Assembly: GCA_965230525.1 (NCBI GenBank)
Contig: OZ246008.1
Span: 3,286,001 to 3,350,000, forward strand
DNA: 64,000 nt
Reading direction: 5' to 3'
Source: GCA-002733465 sp965230525
Lineage (GTDB): Bacteria; Pseudomonadota; Gammaproteobacteria; Enterobacterales; Kangiellaceae
Below the pieces are notes generated by a model that worked only from the letters and a program-made list of their open reading frames with translations, searched no databases and was not told where the DNA came from. This document shows, piece by piece, positions 9,561 through 18,960 of this stretch. A program made the translations under genes and the position numbers. The first letter of the stretch is position 1, and every line of letters begins with the position of its first letter.

Positions 9561-12500
9561 ATGAATAATATACGAGTTTCTTTAACAATTCTTCTGATTA
9601 CATTTACTAGTGCACCAAGAGCTTCCGACTATATCTCCTCTCCGGAATTTAATCGAGAGTCCACGATTAAAATAAATTCATGTAAAAACAGCACCAAGTG
9701 TTATATTCGTTTAATAAACCGAAAAAAACATTTATTCGAACAACCACATTTATATAACTTCTACCATTCCTCTCTTAACGGCGGTATTACTGCTGGTAAA
9801 AAAACTTTGCGAGGATACACAGAGTGGCTAAAGATGAAAAACATCGCTGTTTTTGCAAGCGGAGGTGAAGCACTTGCGGGCTCTAATTCAATTTATGGTG
9901 CTGGTGCACTAATCGGTATGTCCTATATAGAAGATAAATTTAATAATTTTGATAATATGAAAGTCATCTTCCCAGTGGAAAGCAATACACCAAGAAAGTC
10001 TGTGGCAGAATGGATAGTTTATAGCCGTCATCCGCTAAGAAATGTTAAAAACTCTAAGTTGCGAACTTATTTCTTATCTTCAAAGGGCAACATTAGCCTT
10101 GACAAAATAGCTTATTTTTCCCTGAGAATGGATGATATAGATTGGTTAGATGACGACGAGAATGAAGCTTACAAAAGATTTATAGATGAATTTAAATTCA
10201 CTAAAGAAGATGTCGATTCACTTTTAAAATTACGTGTCAAAGCTCTCAAAGAATTACCTTCTCCTCACCCAATTAATAACTCTCAAGAACATACGCTAAA
10301 TGATAAAAAAACCGAAATAGAAAAAAACTTCGAAAAATTATCGGATAATGAAAAAATCAAACTTGAAAGTTCTGATATCGCTCTTGAAAATAAAATGGCA
10401 GTTTTGGGGATAGATGAGACAGATTATGAGGACTTTTTAAAAGAAATTGAACTCGGAGAGCTTGACTCTACTTTAGAGACATTGAATGAAATGGCCTATG
10501 GAACTGTATCTATTATTGCACTATTCGATAAACAAACCGCAGCGAAATTAAACCAATTTTTTATCGCTAAAAATAAGTTGATACAAGCGATCGAATCGAT
10601 AAGAATTAATCGCAGCATTAATTGGTCTAGCGCGGGAAATTTAGCATCAGGAATTAGCATCGTGTTAGAGCTAACACAAAGCCAAAATCAAACGAATATC
10701 GATTTAATCATCTTAGACTTGTTACAGAAAATCTTGAGAAACCAGGCAATTATACTCCGTGAAGTACAGCAAATATCTAAGCTACTCATGGCTACTAGAG
10801 AAGATATTTGGTATTTATTCGATCAACTGGACAATCTCAAAGAACTGAATACAAGAAGCTACTTGGAATTAAAAGGTCGACTTTCGTCAATAGAAAAGAA
10901 AATAGAGAGCCAAAGAATAGCAACTAATCAGCGATTTAAAGATGATACGATAGTAGACATAAAACTCAACAGTGATATTATTTTGCAAGATTTTTTAGAT
11001 CCTACCTCTCCAAGCTTTCGCGAACAACTTAACTGCCTCGCTAATAAAGAAGATTGTTCGGATTCTGCTAAAGCTCGCCAAGAAAAAATTGCGAGTCATT
11101 TGAACACTATTTTTTCATATTCGACTAACAAAGAAATTTATCAAGTATTTTTCAATGATAAGAGAAATCCATTAGAAACAGCAAGTAGTGTAAAATGGAT
11201 TGAGTTTAGTGACATCTACCCGGAAGATAGAAACGAGACTTTAGTTCATCTTTCCCACTGGATGAATGAACAAATACGTCATTTAGACTTTTGGGAAAAA
11301 AGGAATCTTGTTAAAGTTGACACGAGCAAATACGACGATCTTATAAATAGAAAACTTCTTGCGACAGTTCTAATTCCAGAGTTCGTTAAGGTTAGTCAGT
11401 TTTATAATGAGTATGACTCTTTAATTTCTAAGGCCAACTTGCTTAAGTGGCAATTTGATAGAACTAAAGCTGCTAAAGTAGAATCAAGGTTAGCTGTGCC
11501 TCTGGCTTTTTATTTATATCAACAACATGCAAAGACAGTCATCGATGCAATGCCGACGGCATCTCAAACTGTTGTTCAAATCTCAGATGATTACTTCAAG
11601 TCCAAAGATCGAAATAGAAAAGGCAGGAAAATTAGACAAAAACACCTATATGAATATTTGTCAAGAATAACAAACAAAGACGCCGCTGTACTTTTCGGCA
11701 CACTTGAAGCGCCTGAATCATTTAAATTTTTAGAACATTCAAATTATAAAAACTCGTTTTTAGATAAATCGGGTTCAGGAAGTTTGTACAAACTTATTCA
11801 TCTAGGAGAAGGTCTTAAGATATGGAACATATCTGAAGAAATAAAGCCACTACCTAATGCTGACTTTCAATCCAATTTTAATGGCAGTACAGTACATTCA
11901 CATATTAATCAAAATGAACTTTTGTACTCTATTGAGTTAACCCCGCAAGGCATTAATTTAGATAAGCAAAAACAATTGCGCAAGATACTTAATTCTAATT
12001 CTACCTTGATACGCAAAAGATATTCAGTTGAAATACCAGATTTTGATAAAGACCAAAGTTTTAAAAGCGTATTTATAGCTGACTACTCTAAAGAGAATTT
12101 CGCGTGGGCAATAAAAGATTCACCAGATGGCAGTGCCCGAAAATATACAGCTTTCGTATCTGAAAATTATGTTGGGGACAAAGATGAAGAGCATTTTGAT
12201 TTATCAGAAGAAGTGACCTGGGCAATGTCACAGATTTTGTATCGAGCGCTTTCTGTACAAATAAAGACAGATTTAGATAAGTTTAAAAAACAACTCAAAT
12301 TTCGGGGAGACCATCTTAAAGAGAAGCTTGAAAATTATGAAAATTCTAGACTAGCGCTACAATCGCATATTTTATTCGGATATAACGAATGTTTAGAAAA
12401 AGTTTCTTTTGCCCAACTTAATTCCAATTTTCGTGGGCATGGTAATTATTCTGTATTTAAAAAGCTACTTTCAAAATTAGACCAAATAGATACTAGAAAT

Positions 12501-12758
12501 TTTAGCGAATTAACTAGTTACTTCGGCTGGATAGATACTTTACGAAAAGTATCAGATTCAATGTATATTCCTAAAGTTACGGATCCTCCTGGAATCATTA
12601 GACGCGGATATAGTAACAATGAATTTTATTCTCTCGAGGACTTCAGGGGGCTCGCTAGAGCGTACTCAGTCGAGTGTGCTTTAGCCACAGAAGATAATTC
12701 ACGTATCGAATCGATCTTAAAGGCGCTTCCTAAAGACAAAGTTAGTCATGACACATAA
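9561..12758 (+). CDS. Large exported protein of unknown function with coiled-coil core
   Basis: A 1065-residue protein that I do not recognise. A signal peptide is likely (residues ~1-22, ending APRAS), and AAAGGAGT sits correctly before ATG 9561. Residues ~25-215 contain a pair of Cys (CKNSTKC) and a Gly/Ala-rich stretch. Residues ~240-300 are highly charged. Residues ~375-455 form a long amphipathic, probably coiled-coil region. The C-terminal third is rich in Lys, Asp and Asn. The gene is more AT-rich than its neighbours, a sign of horizontal origin. It follows the integrase by 26 bases on the same strand, so both may be co-transcribed. No catalytic motif is evident. Confidence 0.6.
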   Translation: MNNIRVSLTILLITFTSAPRASDYISSPEFNRESTIKINSCKNSTKCYIRLINRKKHLFEQPHLYNFYHSSLNGGITAGKKTLRGYTEWLKMKNIAVFASGGEALAGSNSIYGAGALIGMSYIEDKFNNFDNMKVIFPVESNTPRKSVAEWIVYSRHPLRNVKNSKLRTYFLSSKGNISLDKIAYFSLRMDDIDWLDDDENEAYKRFIDEFKFTKEDVDSLLKLRVKALKELPSPHPINNSQEHTLNDKKTEIEKNFEKLSDNEKIKLESSDIALENKMAVLGIDETDYEDFLKEIELGELDSTLETLNEMAYGTVSIIALFDKQTAAKLNQFFIAKNKLIQAIESIRINRSINWSSAGNLASGISIVLELTQSQNQTNIDLIILDLLQKILRNQAIILREVQQISKLLMATREDIWYLFDQLDNLKELNTRSYLELKGRLSSIEKKIESQRIATNQRFKDDTIVDIKLNSDIILQDFLDPTSPSFREQLNCLANKEDCSDSAKARQEKIASHLNTIFSYSTNKEIYQVFFNDKRNPLETASSVKWIEFSDIYPEDRNETLVHLSHWMNEQIRHLDFWEKRNLVKVDTSKYDDLINRKLLATVLIPEFVKVSQFYNEYDSLISKANLLKWQFDRTKAAKVESRLAVPLAFYLYQQHAKTVIDAMPTASQTVVQISDDYFKSKDRNRKGRKIRQKHLYEYLSRITNKDAAVLFGTLEAPESFKFLEHSNYKNSFLDKSGSGSLYKLIHLGEGLKIWNISEEIKPLPNADFQSNFNGSTVHSHINQNELLYSIELTPQGINLDKQKQLRKILNSNSTLIRKRYSVEIPDFDKDQSFKSVFIADYSKENFAWAIKDSPDGSARKYTAFVSENYVGDKDEEHFDLSEEVTWAMSQILYRALSVQIKTDLDKFKKQLKFRGDHLKEKLENYENSRLALQSHILFGYNECLEKVSFAQLNSNFRGHGNYSVFKKLLSKLDQIDTRNFSELTSYFGWIDTLRKVSDSMYIPKVTDPPGIIRRGYSNNEFYSLEDFRGLARAYSVECALATEDNSRIESILKALPKDKVSHDT

Positions 12759-12774
12759 GTGACTATATACGATA

Positions 12775-12802
12775 ACTACCTCTAACTGTAATTAGAGGTA
12801 GT
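12775..12802. terminator. Hairpin after the large exported orphan
   Basis: Arms actacctctaa and ttagaggtagt pair perfectly around a 6-base loop, 16 bases after the stop of the plus-strand gene. There is no clear T-run, so termination is a guess from position. Confidence 0.4.
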
Positions 12803-12930
12803 CATCAATATATCTATTTTGGGCCGATTTCTGGGATTTTAACCTGAGCCTGATACCTTTTGTAATAATAATTACAAGAGGGATGGGGTTGTATACAATA
12901 AGGGTAGTTTCTCGTGGGTCACCTCTTTGA

Positions 12931-13041
12931 CTAGACGTCTAGCTGGACGAAAGTTGTGTTTTGGTCCCGATAGTGAGCAATTGCACAAAGCCGTTTCAGC
13001 CTTTTCTCAAAGTCGTTAATATTTTCTCTACCGCTTATCAT
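12931..13041 (-). CDS. Possible 36-residue peptide downstream of sduA
   Basis: A short minus-strand frame begins at ATG 13041, 44 bases after the stop of sduA, and encodes a basic peptide beginning MISGRENINDFEKRLKRL. The frame is open further upstream to a TGA, and there is no obvious ribosome site. It may be a tiny partner gene or the scrap of a larger lost gene. There is no homology I can name. Confidence 0.18.
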   Translation of the reverse strand: MISGRENINDFEKRLKRLCAIAHYRDQNTTFVQLDV

Positions 13042-13085
13042 GACTCCAGGAATACCCCGTAAATATTGATATCACTAAATACAAA

Positions 13086-14309
13086 TCAGAATGGAATATC
13101 ATCAAATTTAGTTTCTTTTCCTTTTTCTTCTTTTGTTCCTTCTACAATATACCTCGCTCTATCATAGAGTTCATCATACGTAAGGATTTCAATATTTCTA
13201 CTGTCATTTCTAAATAGTTCGAACGTCTTCTTTTTCGTTTTAATTTCAAGCTCATTACTTGACTCTTTCAGTTGTTTCCAATGCCCCATAATCAGAACCA
13301 CCTTAGAATCATACGCTTTTTGGCTGATAGGGTTGCCTGAAGAATCATATTGTTGTTTATCAAGTCTTATAAGGCCTGAAGCTTTCTGTTCAAGTATTTG
13401 GGAAACAGAATGAACAACATCATTCGAGAGCCTCCAGCTACTAGACCGGTTTTTTGATGCTGCGAATAGTGGTGTCGATGGTTTTTTGATCTCTACAAAA
13501 GTGGTAAACTTTTTATCACCAAGTAGATAATCGGCTATGACAGTATTGGAGCCATCTAGTTCGGGATCTGAAACATGTGATTCTCTTTGCAAGATAGTCT
13601 TAAAACGATAGTCGAGTCCATAACCAAATATCCACTCATTTTTTTCAAAGAACATCTGCCAGACTTTTTCCTCGCTTTTGACAGAGATGTCGTTTTCAGA
13701 TGCGTATTTCTTCCAGAACTCACCGTCGTCAATGAGTTTTTTGAATACATTCAGTTCATTTTTTCTGAAAGATGTGTTTACTATATCTTTGGAAGTTATT
13801 GCGCCTGTTTTAATTAACCTCTCTATTATATCTGCACGCTTAGGGTGTTCTCTTAGTGCTGAGAAATAGCTATCTGTGCTTCCAACAGGGTTTTCCTCTA
13901 AACTCTGGAGGTTCTCTGTAGAAACCTTAAAGCCATTCGCATTTGAATAATCAATTGATTTGAGTTTTCCAATGAACTGGTAGAGCTTTTCAGCAACTTC
14001 CGGATACAAACATATTTGCTGTTCGCCACTACTTGCTACTTTACCTGTTTTAACGTTAATTCTAGAAAGGTAAATAACCGGCACCTCGACACCATTTTCA
14101 GTATGGAGAACGGTAGCTTGAATTTTTTGTTTTCCACCATCTGTTTTATATAATGTTGCCGTAGCTTTTTCTGAAACTACAAAGAACTGTTGTTTGTCTT
14201 CGGTAATTAGTTCCACGTAACGCCCATTCCAATTCATTTTCCTACCAACATAAATAGTATTGAGTATTTTATTGTCGTCATAGTTAGGGTTAAATTTATT
14301 CTCTCCCAT
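13086..14309 (-). CDS. sduA: Shedu-type anti-phage nuclease (DUF4263)
   Basis: A 407-residue protein ending in the Shedu (DUF4263) nuclease domain. The family signature starts near residue 217 with VWQMFFEKNEWIFGYGL. The PD-(D/E)xK core follows: Asp260 in VIADYLLG, then Glu273 and Lys275 in TTFVEIKKPSTPLF. Single-gene Shedu systems protect bacteria against phage by cutting DNA. The N-terminal ~200 residues are the variable sensory or oligomerisation part typical of the family. It lies 42 bases behind the minus-strand recombinase gene, with AAGGAAAA before its ATG, so the two are probably co-transcribed. The key catalytic residues are intact, so activity is expected. Confidence 0.85.
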   Translation of the reverse strand: MGENKFNPNYDDNKILNTIYVGRKMNWNGRYVELITEDKQQFFVVSEKATATLYKTDGGKQKIQATVLHTENGVEVPVIYLSRINVKTGKVASSGEQQICLYPEVAEKLYQFIGKLKSIDYSNANGFKVSTENLQSLEENPVGSTDSYFSALREHPKRADIIERLIKTGAITSKDIVNTSFRKNELNVFKKLIDDGEFWKKYASENDISVKSEEKVWQMFFEKNEWIFGYGLDYRFKTILQRESHVSDPELDGSNTVIADYLLGDKKFTTFVEIKKPSTPLFAASKNRSSSWRLSNDVVHSVSQILEQKASGLIRLDKQQYDSSGNPISQKAYDSKVVLIMGHWKQLKESSNELEIKTKKKTFELFRNDSRNIEILTYDELYDRARYIVEGTKEEKGKETKFDDIPF

Positions 14310-14351
14310 ATTTAGCTTTTCCTTATTCTCAAATGCTAGACTTAAAGGTGA

Positions 14352-15161
14352 TTATTCATCATTAGACCCCTTATTCCCCAAAGACTGCAACGCCTCTTTT
14401 ATTTCTTTTTCAGGAGGTTCTTCGTAGATTATCGTGGTCGCTGGATTAACGTGTCCGGCAATCTTCTGCGCGACTTTAACCGTCTTCTTTTGTGTATGAA
14501 TAATATCAGTAATCATTGTCCGGCGGCCACTGTGTGAACTGGCTTTCTCGATGCCAGCCCATCGCCGCAGAATCGTCGCCATATGCTCTTGAAGTGTGTT
14601 TGGAGAATATGAGCCGCCTTTTTGGGTAATAAACAGAGGGTCGGTCGGCTTTGCGCCTGGGTCCTTTGATAAGCGAATATCAAGATAATCACTCAAGGCG
14701 GCTCGTAACGACTCATCAACCATTGGCAAGTCACGCGAAGTTCCCTGATGTTTTTTTATTGCAGGATAGAAATTTTCTGGATTAACGACAGCGCCGGCCT
14801 TTGCTAATGCTTCTACTTGAAGAATGATTTTATCGAACTGTTCTTTATTAAAAGTCATAGAACGTTTTTCGATATACTTAGACCGAGAACGCTTCATTGC
14901 ATCTGAGCCTTTGGTATAACTTGCTGGTAAGCTCAGGGTTTCCCAAAGTGAGTATTGGCGCAGCGCTTTCTTATTCGGCCGGCCTAGGTCGCAGACTTCT
15001 TTAAATTGCAGTAGGGCAATTTCCTGGACTCGCAAACCAAGTTTAAAGCTCAGTTGCATGATAGCGGTATTTTTCTCAGGATAGCGATGCTTTTGGATCA
15101 CATCAAAGACGTGAGCCTGTTGCTCAGGGGTAAGAACACGAGCTTGACCGGATTTAGGCAT
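14352..15161 (-). CDS. Tyrosine recombinase consisting of the catalytic domain only
   Basis: A 269-residue phage-integrase-family protein that begins directly at the catalytic domain. The first catalytic Arg is already at residue 44 (KLGLRVQEIALLQF), so the usual N-terminal core-binding (SAM-like) domain is absent. HSGRR (HxxR), IAGHVNPATT (His) and the nucleophile Tyr in IIYEEPP follow near the C terminus. A long insertion separates the first Arg from the second half. Similar short integrases occur on plasmids and islands. It probably needs a partner for DNA recognition, or works on short sites. It is the upstream gene of a two-gene unit with sduA and is divergent from the two-TM protein gene. 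Confidence 0.82.
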   Translation of the reverse strand: MPKSGQARVLTPEQQAHVFDVIQKHRYPEKNTAIMQLSFKLGLRVQEIALLQFKEVCDLGRPNKKALRQYSLWETLSLPASYTKGSDAMKRSRSKYIEKRSMTFNKEQFDKIILQVEALAKAGAVVNPENFYPAIKKHQGTSRDLPMVDESLRAALSDYLDIRLSKDPGAKPTDPLFITQKGGSYSPNTLQEHMATILRRWAGIEKASSHSGRRTMITDIIHTQKKTVKVAQKIAGHVNPATTIIYEEPPEKEIKEALQSLGNKGSNDE

Positions 15162-15356
15162 TTTGTACGTTCAGATCGATAAATTTGTTGGAATAGAGTG
15201 ACTATAACACAGATGATTTAAATCCGTAATAATGATATTTTAACGGATTATCCACCCAAAAAGAAACATTTTGATAGGTGAGTCTCTAGATTACCTGAAC
15301 CACTAACATAGTGCTAAAATAAATCATATCTGGAGAACAGCACAAGGATGAATTAG

Positions 15357-15956
15357 ATGGAAAACTTAGATACTATAATCAAACTCATAGGTCTTTTGGG
15401 TAGTGTACTTGGGATTTGGAAATTGACTCAGTATTTGGCATCCGATAAGAGAAAGAACTTAAGGGAGGAATACAAATTTGCTAAGTCCTTCCTTAAGGAT
15501 CGCGATACAGAAAATCTTCATCAATTTACGCTCGAAAAAGGTTATCAGGCTATTGCTGGCTCAAAATCAGTTACATCTAGTGAAATAGCATACATTCTAA
15601 GACTCAATAATCCTGTTAGGTCTTTAAACGACTATATCTTTGCCAATGATTATCTAGAGCACTCTAAAACCAAAGATGGCTCTCAAATTAGTTTCAAAAA
15701 ACGCTATCAAGCATATTGGTCTCGTTTATGGAGGATGGGTCTATATGGAGTGTTTTATTGCATATCGATATCAATCGCCGAACTTCCATTATTGCTAGAA
15801 CTCTATGGTGTAAAACAAACGAATTTCGAATTTGCATACATGTTTATTTTTACGCTTCCTTTAGGAATTTTGTTAGGTTGGTTAAGCCTGAAAGCATTTT
15901 TAAAGCTTATGAAAGCGAATCGAGTAGTTAACAATCAAGTTGTAATTGATCGTTAA
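15357..15956 (+). CDS. Two- to three-TM membrane protein of unknown function
   Basis: A 199-residue protein with a hydrophobic N-terminal segment (~7-25), a charged cytoplasmic-looking middle (~30-120) and two C-terminal hydrophobic segments (~130-150 and ~160-182). I do not recognise the family. It is divergent from the catalytic-only recombinase, and the 195-base gap between them contains no evident operator. Small membrane proteins beside recombinases and Shedu often belong to accessory islands, but no function can be assigned. Confidence 0.5.
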   Translation: MENLDTIIKLIGLLGSVLGIWKLTQYLASDKRKNLREEYKFAKSFLKDRDTENLHQFTLEKGYQAIAGSKSVTSSEIAYILRLNNPVRSLNDYIFANDYLEHSKTKDGSQISFKKRYQAYWSRLWRMGLYGVFYCISISIAELPLLLELYGVKQTNFEFAYMFIFTLPLGILLGWLSLKAFLKLMKANRVVNNQVVIDR

Positions 15957-16232
15957 CTTAAATAGATACAGGATGTTATGGAGTGCACAGGCTGACTTAG
16001 AACATTACATGTGCATGCGTATAATGTATATTATGTTAAATTGCATATTGTTACCCTTTGATAGCCTATCAAGTACTCACCCCACTCTTTACTAAGCAAT
16101 TATTAGCTATCCTCCCTCGGCGTTAGAATAATTCTTCAATGTGAGCCATTTCTAACTTTAAACTATTTGTAGTAGTCATATTTAAGCGATTTGTGCAGAC
16201 TCATGTTCAGCTTTTTATAACACGTTGAAATA

Positions 16233-18548
16233 ATGCTGATGGAAAAATATCACTCCGCTCCTAATTTAAGTTTAGCTCGCTTTCTCAGTGCCTTACTTGG
16301 ACTTGCCTTTTTTGCTGCCGTAGGCTGTAGTTCTGATGGTGATAAAAAAGAAAAAGAGCCTGAGCCAGTTGATCTGCCTGTTCTTGAGGATCCGGTCGAT
16401 CCACCGCCAGCTAAAATCAGCATGCCTATCGAAGTCCTTGGTGGAACGAGCGCCATGGATGAGCGAACATTTAAGATCTTGTCGGAACATGTTGGCATTA
16501 ACTGGCATTTAGAATTAGTTTGTCACCGCTGTAGTTACCGCGATAACTTAACTAACGATTCAAGAGGCGCAAAAGCGAGTTTTCAAATTAATCAAGGCGA
16601 CTGGATAGATATTACCAATGCAATCGCTTTGAATATAGCTTCGCCTGCCAAGGAGTTTCAAGGCTTTGATGGCGGATTTCAAACGGTTCGAGCCAGTTTT
16701 GAGCTTCCTGAATTAGCTGAGGGAGAACACACAATCCGATTTAGATTCAATGGGACTGATGGATTTACCAGTGGATTTCGTATCATTGAATTTAACTTAA
16801 TTAACCAAGACCAAAAACTATTAGACCAAAGCAGCTTTGAACTTGAAGACCCAAACAGTTGGCTACCGCCGATTGATACAGCAGAAGCAATTGCTGCTGG
16901 TAAAGACCTCTGGCAAAACGCAGTATTACAAACCTCGCCTTTAAATAGTCAAGCGCTTGTCGCTGGTTGCAGTGATTGTCACACCAAAAGTGGTCGTGAC
17001 CTCGCCTACTTTGGCTTTTCTAATTATTCCATTCAACAAAGAAGCCTTTTTCATGGATTGAGTGAACTACAAGCTCAGCAAATAGCCAGTTATATACGCT
17101 CTCTTGAAGTCAAAACCCCAGAAAAAGGACGCCCCTGGAATCCACCATACCAGCCAGGTGTTGGTTTGGATGATCAAGAAGAATATGATTGGGCCGCAGG
17201 CGCTGGCTGGGATGCCGTTGTAACCGACCGGTCCATGCTCGGCTTTATGTTTCCCCAAGGATATGACACTCAAGCCAAAGTTGATGCCGCGCTCAAACTC
17301 AAAAGCACCTTAAACATCCGTGAGCTACCAATACCAATTCAACTTCCAGATTGGAACTCATGGCTACCAGATACTCATCCACTTGACTACTGGGGCGAAA
17401 GTTTTGCAGAAAGTGATGGTGTGACGGCTTTTAAGGCGGCTATGGACAGTCTTGCCACAGATAGAGAAGCGAATATAGCTGATAGAAATGTTGTTTCACT
17501 TGTCGAATCATTATTAAAGGACACTTGGAACGAGTATTTTGCTCCAATGGGCGGTCCTCAACCTTGCATTCAATATGTGAAAAAGCGTGAAGCGGACACT
17601 TTACGCTATAGCCGCATGGATGATATTACCGGTAATGAACCGCCCTATAACACCCCTTTCAGTTGTGAAGATGGCTTAGTCAGTCTAAACCACTGGCTCT
17701 CAGTAAAAAACTGGGAAATCATGCATGAAAACCAATTAGAAGAAATTACCAGTGAGCTATACCCTTACGGCGAAAAACGTGGTTGGTTTGGACGCCAGCG
17801 GAACGTATTTGAGATGGCCCCGCACCGCTCTGCTGACAATTCAAATTCCTTTAAACACCAGACTCGAGGTCAAGGAGCCTACGAAAGCAATGCATGGTAT
17901 CAACTGCAACTCATCTTAAATGCAGGGCATCGTGACCCTTACACTTGGTTTCCGCAGGACTGGTTTTACACCGGAAACTGGCTAGCACTCAACGGCGAAC
18001 GCAATGGCAACGTCAATGTCTCAACCTTTTTTGTCAGCAATCATCTAAAAATGCTACAAAACCTCGATACCACCGGGCCAGATAGTTTAGGCGTAGATAA
18101 AGGCCCCGGAAAAGCAGGCTGGTGGGTTGCTTTTACTACACCATGGCGCTTGGAAAGTCGCTTATATGACAAAAGTGGTTTTCCACTATCTGGACTGGAT
18201 GAATACGATCCGGCCTTAAGGGTTAAAGTGCTAAATAGTTTATTAAAGGCATGGTTTGATAAAACCTCAAGCTACCCCATCAGTGAATTACCAAGACACG
18301 ATAATCCGGATGAAAGAGCAACTAGCAACAAATACGAGCACATAGACTATATTGTTCCGACCGAGATCCCTGACAACGCCAACTGTTTTTATTCTTGCCC
18401 TAATCATGGTTATATTGCGCGGGACTTTTATCGAGCAATGTATCAATTTAGAGAGCTCGGAGTTGACTCGACACTAAGAGGCGAAATAATTGATTGGCTA
18501 AAACAAGTGTGGCCGCATCCCGATAATGACTGGGACGCACTTCGTTAG
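16233..18548 (+). CDS. Lipoprotein with one c-type haem motif
   Basis: A 771-residue predicted lipoprotein. A hydrophobic N terminus ends in the lipobox-like FAAVGCSSDG, giving a lipid-modified Cys near residue 31, followed by a Pro/Glu-rich linker. Residues ~65-200 look like a beta-sandwich domain. A single haem-attachment motif, CSDCH, occurs near residue 247 in an otherwise cytochrome-c-like segment (DLAYFGFS ... LSELQAQQIASYIRSL). The remaining ~480 residues are a large conserved-looking, Trp- and Tyr-rich domain without a motif I can name. It probably sits in the outer membrane or periplasm as an electron-transfer or oxidoreductase protein. The start is ATG 16233 or ATG 16239. It stands alone. 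Confidence 0.65.
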   Translation: MLMEKYHSAPNLSLARFLSALLGLAFFAAVGCSSDGDKKEKEPEPVDLPVLEDPVDPPPAKISMPIEVLGGTSAMDERTFKILSEHVGINWHLELVCHRCSYRDNLTNDSRGAKASFQINQGDWIDITNAIALNIASPAKEFQGFDGGFQTVRASFELPELAEGEHTIRFRFNGTDGFTSGFRIIEFNLINQDQKLLDQSSFELEDPNSWLPPIDTAEAIAAGKDLWQNAVLQTSPLNSQALVAGCSDCHTKSGRDLAYFGFSNYSIQQRSLFHGLSELQAQQIASYIRSLEVKTPEKGRPWNPPYQPGVGLDDQEEYDWAAGAGWDAVVTDRSMLGFMFPQGYDTQAKVDAALKLKSTLNIRELPIPIQLPDWNSWLPDTHPLDYWGESFAESDGVTAFKAAMDSLATDREANIADRNVVSLVESLLKDTWNEYFAPMGGPQPCIQYVKKREADTLRYSRMDDITGNEPPYNTPFSCEDGLVSLNHWLSVKNWEIMHENQLEEITSELYPYGEKRGWFGRQRNVFEMAPHRSADNSNSFKHQTRGQGAYESNAWYQLQLILNAGHRDPYTWFPQDWFYTGNWLALNGERNGNVNVSTFFVSNHLKMLQNLDTTGPDSLGVDKGPGKAGWWVAFTTPWRLESRLYDKSGFPLSGLDEYDPALRVKVLNSLLKAWFDKTSSYPISELPRHDNPDERATSNKYEHIDYIVPTEIPDNANCFYSCPNHGYIARDFYRAMYQFRELGVDSTLRGEIIDWLKQVWPHPDNDWDALR

Positions 18549-18561
18549 CATTTGTCCTGTC

Positions 18562-18592
18562 AGCTGGCTTAAACAACCTGTTCAGGCCAGCT
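18562..18592 (+). terminator. Terminator after the haem lipoprotein gene
   Basis: Arms agctggc and gccagct are followed by ttattcta, 14 bases after the stop codon. A typical position and a modest stem. Confidence 0.45.
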
Positions 18593-18679
18593 TTATTCTA
18601 GTAGCCATTTCACCCCATTCTTCACTCCCCCTGCATGACTTTTATACCACTGCTAAAGTCAATCTAGCTAACTCAAACC

Positions 18680-18776
18680 TCAAATTTTGACCTTTGAAAT
18701 TCGACTTTTAAATTTGACCTGCAAATTTTGACCTGCAAATTTTGACCTTCAAATTTTGACTTTTAAATTTTGGGTG
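18680..18776. repeat. Tandem 14-bp repeats, unit close to tcaaattttgacct
   Basis: About seven copies run head to tail. Two are identical (18721-18734 and 18735-18748); the rest differ by one to four bases, and one copy is 13 bp. Each unit holds the near-palindrome tcaaattttga. The array ends ~185 bases from the transposase stop codon. It may be a protein-binding array or replication slippage. Confidence 0.8.
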
Positions 18777-18960
18777 ATTTTAAACAAACCTTCTTAAATA
18801 CGAATTGAGAACAAAGAAATTATAAACAAATCAAAATGATACGCTTGTTTTTATTTCTTGAAAATTTAGCGTTTTTATTCTTAAAAACAAAAAACATGAA
18901 ATTTTGCGAATTTAATGAGTTCTCTTTGGACTCTTACTAGCTTCTATTGAGTGATTGTCA

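Larger units (their letters stand above)
12759..13085. other. Intergenic stretch between convergent genes
   Basis: It contains a hairpin at 12775-12802, a 12-base palindrome ctagacgtctag at 12931-12942 and a 36-codon minus-strand frame at 13041-12931 downstream of sduA (listed separately). Nothing else is recognisable. Confidence 0.5.
18549..18960. other. Intergenic stretch with tandem repeats beside the Tn3-type transposase
   Basis: It contains a terminator-like hairpin (18562-18592), about seven tandem 14-bp units (18680-18776) and a very AT-rich remainder. A Tn3-type terminal inverted repeat (GGGG ... TAAG) would be expected somewhere here; I could not find one by eye. Confidence 0.5.

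Noticed and set aside
13587..13869. Plus-strand frames inside sduA
   Set aside because: They lie opposite a well-supported gene, lack ribosome sites and resemble nothing.
18680..18776. 14-bp repeats taken for a CRISPR array or plasmid iterons
   Set aside because: Units are too short and lack spacers, and there is no replication protein gene near.
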